This document shows positions 8,286 to 15,456 of a stretch of 64,000 nt of DNA, piece after piece. The notes under the pieces are model-generated. The model had not been told where the DNA came from and did not search any database. It saw only the letters and a program-made list of their open reading frames with translations. Numbering within the stretch: the first letter of the stretch is position 1; each line of letters starts with the position of its first letter. The stretch is from UBA3537 sp049889395 (lineage in GTDB: Bacteria > Bacteroidota > Bacteroidia > Flavobacteriales > Flavobacteriaceae): positions 1 to 64,000 of the forward strand of contig JBMHDM010000008.1 in NCBI GenBank assembly GCA_049889395.1, given 5' to 3'. A program made the position numbers and the translations under genes.

Positions 8286-9617
8286 TTAGGGGTTAGGGTT
8301 TTTTAAGACATCCAGTTCTGTATGTTTATTCAATACGGATAGCATAGCTTGGATGTATTGTTGCTGTGCTGAATATAGTTGTGTTTGGGCTTGGCTCAAT
8401 TCAAAACTTGTGGCCAATCCCTCAAAAAATTTGATTTGATTTTTTTCTTCTATGCGTTTAGCCAGATCTAGAGCCTGTTTTTTGGTATCTAAATCTGCTT
8501 TGGCAAAAGCCAAATCGTTTTCAGCGCGTTGAACTTGAATTTCTACTTCGCGCCGGACATTGATTAAGCTGCGTTTACTTTTTTCTAAATTTATTTTCGC
8601 TTTTTGTGTTGAAGCTGTACGGCCAAATGAACTAAAAATAGGAATGGTCATATTGACACCAAATTGTGAGGCCCCAAACCATTTTTGAGAACGATTCAAA
8701 AAATCAAAATTATCGTTGTTTCCAATATAGCTACCATTGACAAAGGCTGTCAAGGTAGGAAGGGCTTTGCTGCGTTCCAACTTCAATAGCAGTTCTTTTG
8801 AACGCAAATCGTTTAGCGCAATTTTAAAATCAATATTTCGATCTAAATCAGTTTCTGATTGCACAGTAGTTTCCAAGATAGAATTGGTAACCAAATCTTC
8901 CATAGAGTCTGTTAGTGTTACAGCTTGATTCAGGTCTAAACCTAGGGTCAAATTGAATAGTTGATATCCTAATGATTTTAAATTTAAATTAAAGTTTTTT
9001 GCACTCACCAGCCCCGACATTGTCAATTGAAGTTGCTCAATATTTTCAGCTTCTGTCATGCCATTTTCATATACTTTCTGTAAGTCATATATATTGTTTT
9101 GTACAGTTTTAATATTAGAGGCAATGATTTTTAAATTGGCTTGAGTCAATAGTATATTTCCATAAGCTGCACACACTGCTTTTCGAAGTTCGTTAGTTGT
9201 TTTTTCTTGAGCTAATTTTGAGATTTCCAAATATACTTTAGCGGCTTGTAACCCAACGATATACGAACCATCGAATAGTTTTTGGTTTACCGTAAGTGTT
9301 CCATTAACAGTTTGTGGCGTGCCAAAAGCAATCTCTGCAAATTCTCCGGGCACTCCGCCAAAAAACTCTGCAGGAACCAAGGAGACTTGTTGTTGAATCC
9401 AGTTATTGTAGGCAATATTGGCACTAATTTGAGGTAAACCTATTGATGTGGTTTGCCATTTTTGTAATTCTGCCAAACGAATGTCCTGAGCGGCATCTTG
9501 AGCCGCTTTATTGTTTTCAATGGCATAATTAATGGCTTCTTTTAGCGAAAATTCCTTTGGAATATTTTGTGAGAAACCATAAAGAGACAGTAGAAAAAAA
9601 CCAATTATCTTATACAT
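8286..9617 (-). CDS. TolC-family outer membrane efflux channel
   Basis: This 443-aa outer-membrane factor begins with a signal peptide (MYKIIGFFLLSLYGFSQ). Two long heptad-rich coiled-coil repeats follow, each ending in a strand pair, as in TolC/OprM. The second repeat carries AENDLAFAKADLDTKKQALD and the third-helix motif SFELSQAQTQLYSAQQQYI. It should form the trimeric outer-membrane duct of the tripartite pump encoded downstream. Its start overlaps the TetR stop by 8 bp, indicating one transcript. Confidence 0.92.
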   Translation of the reverse strand: MYKIIGFFLLSLYGFSQNIPKEFSLKEAINYAIENNKAAQDAAQDIRLAELQKWQTTSIGLPQISANIAYNNWIQQQVSLVPAEFFGGVPGEFAEIAFGTPQTVNGTLTVNQKLFDGSYIVGLQAAKVYLEISKLAQEKTTNELRKAVCAAYGNILLTQANLKIIASNIKTVQNNIYDLQKVYENGMTEAENIEQLQLTMSGLVSAKNFNLNLKSLGYQLFNLTLGLDLNQAVTLTDSMEDLVTNSILETTVQSETDLDRNIDFKIALNDLRSKELLLKLERSKALPTLTAFVNGSYIGNNDNFDFLNRSQKWFGASQFGVNMTIPIFSSFGRTASTQKAKINLEKSKRSLINVRREVEIQVQRAENDLAFAKADLDTKKQALDLAKRIEEKNQIKFFEGLATSFELSQAQTQLYSAQQQYIQAMLSVLNKHTELDVLKNPNP

Positions 9618-10227
9618 TTTTGCTGCGCGTTTTTTTAATATGTTTGTTCAAAATATTCAATCCCTTTTCTGTTACAATAGCCCGCAAATGGTATTCTAAA
9701 TAACTTTCAAGAAGATAGTTTTTGTTAAATTGATCTTCAGAAAAAACAGTAGTATCTCTAATTCCAGACATTCCCACAAAATAGACACGAGAAATAAAAG
9801 CAACATCAATATTTGCTCTAAAGAGCTGCAGTTCAACTCCTTTTTTCAAACTGCGTTCTACTGAAGAATGCATTTTTTCGAATTTTTTGATTTCGAGCTC
9901 TTCGAAAATTTTGGGATAGTATTTTTTTAATTGATAGTGAGCCGATCCCCTTTCATTTTTCAAATAATTTAAAAGAAATAATTTTATCTCATATAATTCC
10001 TCTATTGGATTAATGGCAGATTTATTAATTTGCTCTATAGCTTTGTAGATATGCTCTAGTATCGAGAATGTAACGGTACCCACCAATTCCGTTTTATTGG
10101 AAAAATGAGTGTAGATGGTTTTTTTGGAAATACCCATTGCTGAGGCAATGTCATCCATAGTTACATTTTTGAACCCCAAGGTCAAAAACAAGCCCTCTGA
10201 TTTAGCTATGATTTTTTCTTTCATCAT
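9610..10227 (-). CDS. TetR/AcrR-family transcriptional repressor of the efflux operon
   Basis: This 205-aa regulator has an N-terminal helix-turn-helix (about 5-50) with VTMDDIASAMGISKKTIYTHF, typical of TetR, and a divergent helical ligand-binding domain. The start is set at ATG 10227 (an adjacent ATG at 10224 is equally possible). A longer frame to 10278 would run through the likely promoter. As first gene of the efflux operon it probably autoregulates the whole unit through the inverted repeat at 10249-10276. The inducer cannot be predicted. Confidence 0.9.
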   Translation of the reverse strand: MMKEKIIAKSEGLFLTLGFKNVTMDDIASAMGISKKTIYTHFSNKTELVGTVTFSILEHIYKAIEQINKSAINPIEELYEIKLFLLNYLKNERGSAHYQLKKYYPKIFEELEIKKFEKMHSSVERSLKKGVELQLFRANIDVAFISRVYFVGMSGIRDTTVFSEDQFNKNYLLESYLEYHLRAIVTEKGLNILNKHIKKTRSKNV

Positions 10228-10236
10228 TTGTGGGCG

Positions 10237-10265
10237 CAAATATATGCAGGAAACTATAAAAACAA
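10237..10265 (-). promoter_or_regulatory. Efflux operon promoter (-33 and -7)
   Basis: On the minus strand, TATATTTG (10244-10237) matches TAnnTTTG. TTG (10265-10263) lies 18 bp upstream, within the accepted spacing for Bacteroidota sigma factor. The predicted transcription start falls near 10233, only a few bases before the TetR ATG pair. Confidence 0.6.
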
Positions 10266-10276
10266 ATAAAGTTTCC
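10249..10276. promoter_or_regulatory. Candidate TetR operator
   Basis: GGAAACT (10249-10255) and its exact complement AGTTTCC (10270-10276) are separated by 14 bp. The dyad covers the -33 element and the spacer of the efflux promoter, where a bound TetR dimer would block polymerase. The wide spacing resembles some TetR operators, but binding is inferred. Confidence 0.45.
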
Positions 10277-10337
10277 AAGGTTTTTACAAATTTTTAACAT
10301 TTGTTGAATCTAAAAAAGAAATTACATAGAAATCTCT

Positions 10338-10345
10338 TATTTTTG
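10338..10345 (+). promoter_or_regulatory. Putative -7 box of the polyprenyl synthetase
   Basis: TATTTTTG matches TAnnTTTG and ends 5 nt before the ATG at 10351, predicting a leaderless transcript. No TTG is found at -33. Confidence 0.5.
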
Positions 10346-10350
10346 TTTGG

Positions 10351-11328
10351 ATGAAAACCATTGAATATTATCAATCAAAATTTATAGATCACCTAAAGCG
10401 GTTTAATAGCACATCAAATTCTCCCCAAGGCCTCTACAGCCCTATCAAATATATCCTTGATTTAGGAGGTAAACGTTTGCGGCCAACCCTAACACTTATG
10501 ACCGCAGATTGCTTTGGTGGTGATATTTCTAATGGTTTGGATGCCGCACTAGCCATTGAGGTGTTTCATAATTTTTCATTGATTCATGATGACATTATGG
10601 ATAAAGCCCCACTACGTAGAGGACAACAAACGGTTCATGAAAAATGGGATTTGAACACTGGAATTCTTTCTGGAGATGCCATGCTCATTTTAGCCTACAA
10701 ATTATTTGAATCCTACAACGAAAACCAATTTAAACAACTCACAACTTTATTTTCTCAAACAGCACTACAGGTTTGTGAAGGACAGCAATATGATATTGAT
10801 TTTGAAAATCGCTTTGATGTTACAATTTCAGAGTACATTCAAATGATTGAATTCAAAACTGCTGTATTGGTTGGAGCCGCTATGCAAATGGGTGCTATTG
10901 TGGCAGGAGCATCAATACAGGACCAAAAACGCATTTACGACTTTGGTCGAAATTTAGGCATTGCGTTTCAACTTCAAGATGATTATTTAGATGCATTTGG
11001 CGATCCAGAATTATTTGGTAAACAGGTAGGTGGCGATATTTTAGAACACAAAAAAACATATTTGTTCTTAAAGGCAATGAGCTTAGGCTCAAAAGATTGT
11101 CAGCATAAGCTTATGGATTTATTTTCAAACTCAAACCTAACCCCAACCCATAAAATTAACCAAACATTAGACCTTTTCAAAAGCAGTGGAGCTGCTCAGG
11201 CTACCAAGGAAGCTATAGTCAATTACACCAATTTGGCTTTTGAAAACTTGACGGAATTACCCATTTCAGATCATATGAAGCAGATGCTTCACAATTTTGG
11301 ACTGCAATTGATGAATCGAGACTCTTAA
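10351..11328 (+). CDS. Trans-polyprenyl diphosphate synthase (FPP/GGPP synthase type)
   Basis: This 325-aa all-helical prenyltransferase extends allylic diphosphates with isopentenyl diphosphate. The first aspartate-rich motif is in FSLIHDDIMDKAPLRRG and the second in QLQDDYLDAFGD. The GGKRLRP substrate-binding stretch is near residue 40. Length and motifs fit short-chain E-type synthases, but chain length (C15, C20 or longer) cannot be settled. The residues just before the first motif (VFHNFS) lack a bulky pair that would clearly mark an FPP synthase. It is monocistronic, with a 130-bp gap to sucA. Confidence 0.93.
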   Translation: MKTIEYYQSKFIDHLKRFNSTSNSPQGLYSPIKYILDLGGKRLRPTLTLMTADCFGGDISNGLDAALAIEVFHNFSLIHDDIMDKAPLRRGQQTVHEKWDLNTGILSGDAMLILAYKLFESYNENQFKQLTTLFSQTALQVCEGQQYDIDFENRFDVTISEYIQMIEFKTAVLVGAAMQMGAIVAGASIQDQKRIYDFGRNLGIAFQLQDDYLDAFGDPELFGKQVGGDILEHKKTYLFLKAMSLGSKDCQHKLMDLFSNSNLTPTHKINQTLDLFKSSGAAQATKEAIVNYTNLAFENLTELPISDHMKQMLHNFGLQLMNRDS

Positions 11329-11399
11329 GTCCTCTCAAAATTTTATTTGTCTTAAATCAGAAAAACTAGAAAACGCTATGTGATTTTATTAAAGGTTTG

Positions 11400-11407
11400 T
11401 AATTTTG
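11400..11407 (+). promoter_or_regulatory. Putative sucAB -7 box
   Basis: TAATTTTG matches TAnnTTTG and lies 51 nt before the sucA ATG, giving a leader of about 48 nt. A -33 TTG is not evident. The rest of the 130-bp gap 11329-11458 is AT-rich with no hairpin I can support. Confidence 0.4.
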
Positions 11408-11458
11408 TTTTAAAATAACTTTAACACTTTAGATTGAAGTTAAGTCGATAGGTTTTAA

Positions 11459-14248
11459 ATGGACAAATATTCTTTTTTAAACGCTGCACATACTGTTTAT
11501 TTTGCAGAGTTGTATGAGCAATATCTGCAAGATCCAGATAGTATTGAGCCAAGCTGGAGAGCATTTTTTCAGGGTTACGATTTTGGCAGCGAATCCTATG
11601 GCATTAATGGTGAGGTAATTGAAGGAGTCATCACCCCAGTTCCGGAACATGTACAAAAAGAATTTCAAGTCGTTAAACTTATTGATGCCTATCGCACAAG
11701 AGGTCATTTATTCACCAAAACAAATCCAGTTAGGGAACGTCGAAAATATGCACCTACGCTTGAGATAGAAAACTTTGGCCTCAATCAAAGCGATCTTGGC
11801 ACGGTTTTCAATGCCGGGGAAATACTCGGAATAGGCCCCCAAACGCTCCATGAAATTCGAAACCATTTAGAAGCGATTTATTGTGATTCAATAGGAATTG
11901 AATACATGTATATTCGTCAGCCCAATGAAATTCAATGGATACAAAACAAACTGAATCAAAATGACAATCATGGTCAGTTTTCCGCAGACGAAAAACAACA
12001 CATTTTAAGAAAACTCAATGAAGCCGTTTCGTTTGAAAACTTCTTACATACCAAATATGTTGGCCAAAAACGATTTTCTTTGGAAGGAAATGAATCCTTA
12101 ATTCCAGCTCTTGATGCGCTAATTGAAAAGGCAGCAAGCTATGGAGTTAAAGAATTTGTTATGGGCATGGCCCACCGTGGCCGATTAAACACACTAACTA
12201 ACATTTTTGGGAAATCCGCTAAAGATATTTTCAGCGAATTTGATGGTAAAGATTACGAGGAAGAAGTTTTTGACGGAGATGTCAAATATCATCTTGGATG
12301 GACTAGTGACCGGCTAACTGACAACGGCAATCGAATTAACTTAAGTATAGCGCCAAATCCTTCTCACCTTGAAACCGTGGGTGCAGTAGTCGAAGGCATT
12401 ACAAGAGCTAAACAAGATCAATATTACGATACAGACTTTAGTAAAGTTTTACCTATTGTTGTTCATGGCGATGCTGCTATTGCAGGCCAAGGCTTGATTT
12501 ATGAAGTAGTTCAAATGGCCAAATTAGACGGCTATAAAACTAATGGAACAATTCATATCGTCGTTAACAATCAAATCGGATTTACCACAAATTATCTCGA
12601 TGCCCGTTCGAGTACCTATTGTACAGATGTTGGGAAAGTAACTTTATCCCCAGTCTTACACGTTAATGCTGACGATGTGGAAGCTGTAGTTCATGCTGTA
12701 CGATTTGCCTTGGACTTTAGAATGGAATTTCATCGTGATGTTTTTATTGATCTTTTGGGCTATAGAAAGTATGGTCACAATGAAGGAGACGAACCACGTT
12801 TCACCCAGCCCAAACTATACAAAGCTATTGCCAAGCATAAAAACCCTAGAGATATTTATGCTGAAAAGCTTATGGCAGAAGGTATTATAGACAAGGACCA
12901 CATCAGAGAACTAGAAAAGCGCTACAAAAACAGTTTAGAATCTGAATTGGAAGATTCTAGAAAAGAAGATAAAACCGTTATCACGCCTTTTATGCAAGAG
13001 GCTTGGCAGGATTTTTCAAAAGCTAGAGTCGATCGTATGCTGGCACCTATAGATACCACCTATCCAGAATCCAAGCTAAAGACAATTGCAGATGCTATTT
13101 CAACATTACCAAAGAATAAGAATTTTATTAGAAAAATTCAGCGCTTAGTACAGTCTAGAAAGACCATGTACGATAATAATAGTCTAGATTGGGCTATGGC
13201 AGAACACCTAGCTTATGGGTCGCTGTTGGAGGAAGGATTTGATGTTAGGATTTCTGGACAAGATGTAGAACGAGGAACTTTTTCACACCGTCATGCCATT
13301 GTCAAAGTAGAAGACAGCGAGGAAGAAGTAGTACTACTCAACAACATAAGCGAAACTCAAGGTCAGTTTTACATCTATAATTCCCTTTTATCGGAATATG
13401 GCGTTTTAGGATTTGATTATGGTTATGCTATGGCCAGCCCAAACACCCTTACGATATGGGAGGCTCAATTTGGAGATTTTAGCAATGGCGCTCAAATCAT
13501 GATTGATCAATATATTTCCAGTGGGGAGGACAAATGGAAAACACCAAATGGCATTGTAATGCTTCTACCACATGGCTATGAAGGTCAGGGCGCAGAGCAT
13601 TCCTCTGGTCGTATGGAACGCTATCTACAACTTTGTGCTAAAGACAATATGTTTATTGCCGACTGTACGACTCCTGCCAATATGTTTCATCTATTACGCC
13701 GACAGCTCAAAGCCGATTTTAGGAAACCTTTGATTGTTTTTACGCCTAAGAGTTTACTAAGACATCCCAAAGCAATTTCAACAGTAGAAGAATTTGCTGG
13801 TGGAGCTTTTCAACCATTAATTGATGATCAAACCATAAAATCTGCTCAAATCAAAACTGTTGTGTTTGTGACAGGAAAATTCTTTTACGATTTACTTGAA
13901 ACGCGCCAAGAGTTAAACAGAACTGATGTTGCCTTGGTTAGAATAGAGCAATTATTCCCATTGCCTGAGATTGAAATTCAAGCCATTTTGGACAAATACG
14001 ATACAGCCACCGATATTGTTTGGGCACAAGAAGAACCCAGAAATATGGGAGCCTATGCACACATGCTTATGCACATTGAGAGTGTTAAAAACTGGCGAAT
14101 AGCTTCAAGACGAAGTTACAGCGCACCAGCAGCAGGGAGTGCTACAAGATCTAAGCGTAGACATCAAGAAATTATCGATTTTGTTTTTGATAAAACCAAA
14201 GACAATCAAAGAAAAAATCAGAGAAAAAAATCAAATAAAACAACATGA
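11459..14248 (+). CDS. sucA: 2-oxoglutarate dehydrogenase E1 component
   Basis: This 929-aa ThDP-dependent enzyme decarboxylates 2-oxoglutarate and passes the succinyl group to the E2 lipoyl arm in the TCA cycle. The N-terminal segment (YFAELYEQYLQDPDSIEPSW) is the E2-binding region of SucA. The ThDP motif GDAAIAGQGLIYE with VVNNQIGFTT lies near residues 337-375, and GMAHRGRLNTL precedes it. The C-terminal transketolase-like half contains PHGYEGQGAEHSSGRMERYL. Length is typical. The stop overlaps the sucB start (ATGA). The lysine-rich tail (RKNQRKKSNKTT) is probably disordered. The E3 subunit is not in the window. Confidence 0.98.
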   Translation: MDKYSFLNAAHTVYFAELYEQYLQDPDSIEPSWRAFFQGYDFGSESYGINGEVIEGVITPVPEHVQKEFQVVKLIDAYRTRGHLFTKTNPVRERRKYAPTLEIENFGLNQSDLGTVFNAGEILGIGPQTLHEIRNHLEAIYCDSIGIEYMYIRQPNEIQWIQNKLNQNDNHGQFSADEKQHILRKLNEAVSFENFLHTKYVGQKRFSLEGNESLIPALDALIEKAASYGVKEFVMGMAHRGRLNTLTNIFGKSAKDIFSEFDGKDYEEEVFDGDVKYHLGWTSDRLTDNGNRINLSIAPNPSHLETVGAVVEGITRAKQDQYYDTDFSKVLPIVVHGDAAIAGQGLIYEVVQMAKLDGYKTNGTIHIVVNNQIGFTTNYLDARSSTYCTDVGKVTLSPVLHVNADDVEAVVHAVRFALDFRMEFHRDVFIDLLGYRKYGHNEGDEPRFTQPKLYKAIAKHKNPRDIYAEKLMAEGIIDKDHIRELEKRYKNSLESELEDSRKEDKTVITPFMQEAWQDFSKARVDRMLAPIDTTYPESKLKTIADAISTLPKNKNFIRKIQRLVQSRKTMYDNNSLDWAMAEHLAYGSLLEEGFDVRISGQDVERGTFSHRHAIVKVEDSEEEVVLLNNISETQGQFYIYNSLLSEYGVLGFDYGYAMASPNTLTIWEAQFGDFSNGAQIMIDQYISSGEDKWKTPNGIVMLLPHGYEGQGAEHSSGRMERYLQLCAKDNMFIADCTTPANMFHLLRRQLKADFRKPLIVFTPKSLLRHPKAISTVEEFAGGAFQPLIDDQTIKSAQIKTVVFVTGKFFYDLLETRQELNRTDVALVRIEQLFPLPEIEIQAILDKYDTATDIVWAQEEPRNMGAYAHMLMHIESVKNWRIASRRSYSAPAAGSATRSKRRHQEIIDFVFDKTKDNQRKNQRKKSNKTT

Positions 14249-15456
14249 TTTTAGAAATGAAAGTGCCTTCACCAGGCGAATCCATTACAGAAGTTGAAAT
14301 TGCAGAATGGCTAGTTCAGGATGGAGACTATGTCGAAAAAGATCAGGCCATCGCAGAAGTCGATAGCGATAAAGCCACGCTAGAGCTCCCCGCAGAGGTC
14401 AGTGGAACGATTACACTTAAAGCAGAAGAAGGCGACGCAGTTGAGGTTGGCGCTGTGGTTTGTTTGATTGACACTAGTGCTACAAAACCTGAAACTAGTT
14501 CTGAAAAAAGTTCTCAAAGTGGTTCCACAATTGAGCCAGTTACAGTTTTGACACCAACAGCGTCTAGACAAACTTACGCATCTGGAACGGCAAGTCCAGC
14601 TGCCAAAAAAATCCTTTCCGAAAAAGGAATTGACGCCAGTCAAATACATGGAACGGGAAAAGATGGTCGAGTAACTAAAGAGGATGCCATTAATGCTGTA
14701 CCTTCAATGGGTCAAAAAGTAGATGTTGATGGCCGCGGTGTCAAACGTTCTAAGCTATCCATGTTGAGACGAAAAGTTGCTGAACGCCTTGTCTCAGCCA
14801 AAAATGAAACGGCCATGCTTACTACCTTTAACGAAGTAGACATGTCACCCATTTTCGAACTTAGAAAACAATACAAAGAAACATTTAAAACAAAACATGG
14901 TGTTGGACTTGGATTTATGAGTTTCTTTACATTGGCTGTTGTGAGAGCTTTAAAATTATTCCCCGCTGTCAATTCAATGATAGATGGGAAAGAAATGATT
15001 TCTTATGATTTTTGTGATATCAGTATAGCAGTCTCTGGGCCAAAGGGACTTATGGTGCCAGTTATTCGAAATGCAGAAAACTTAACATTTAGAGGTGTTG
15101 AGTCAGAAGTAAAACGCTTGGCTATCAGGGCTCGAGATGGACAAATTACGGTAGATGAGATGACCGGAGGGACCTTTACAATATCTAATGGAGGTGTTTT
15201 TGGAAGTATGCTTTCTACCCCCATTATTAACCCTCCCCAAAGTGGTATTTTGGGCATGCACAACATTATAGAGCGGCCCGTTGCCGTATCAGGAAAAGTG
15301 GAGATCCGCCCCATGATGTATGTGGCATTATCTTACGATCACCGAATTATTGATGGGCGAGAGTCTGTAGGATTTTTAGTAGCGGTTAAAGAAGCATTAG
15401 AAAATCCACAAGAATTATTGATGGGGGATGATGTACTTGGGGCACTAGAGCTCTAG
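14245..15456 (+). CDS. sucB: Dihydrolipoyl succinyltransferase (2-oxoglutarate dehydrogenase E2)
   Basis: This 403-aa E2 core transfers the succinyl group from the lipoyl arm to CoA. The domains in order are an N-terminal lipoyl domain (1-78; lipoyl-lysine K43 in VDSDKAT), a linker, an E3/E1-binding peripheral domain (about 113-150; SPAAKKILSEKGIDASQ), and the catalytic acyltransferase domain with H366 and D370 in HRIIDG. A single lipoyl domain fits SucB rather than pyruvate dehydrogenase E2. It is translationally coupled to sucA and ends against polA, the two stops sharing a CTAG palindrome. Confidence 0.98.
   Translation: MILEMKVPSPGESITEVEIAEWLVQDGDYVEKDQAIAEVDSDKATLELPAEVSGTITLKAEEGDAVEVGAVVCLIDTSATKPETSSEKSSQSGSTIEPVTVLTPTASRQTYASGTASPAAKKILSEKGIDASQIHGTGKDGRVTKEDAINAVPSMGQKVDVDGRGVKRSKLSMLRRKVAERLVSAKNETAMLTTFNEVDMSPIFELRKQYKETFKTKHGVGLGFMSFFTLAVVRALKLFPAVNSMIDGKEMISYDFCDISIAVSGPKGLMVPVIRNAENLTFRGVESEVKRLAIRARDGQITVDEMTGGTFTISNGGVFGSMLSTPIINPPQSGILGMHNIIERPVAVSGKVEIRPMMYVALSYDHRIIDGRESVGFLVAVKEALENPQELLMGDDVLGALEL

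Noticed and set aside
10228..10278. Longer TetR start at 10278
   Set aside because: It would include the -7 box and extend the protein with an unusual hydrophobic leader before the HTH.
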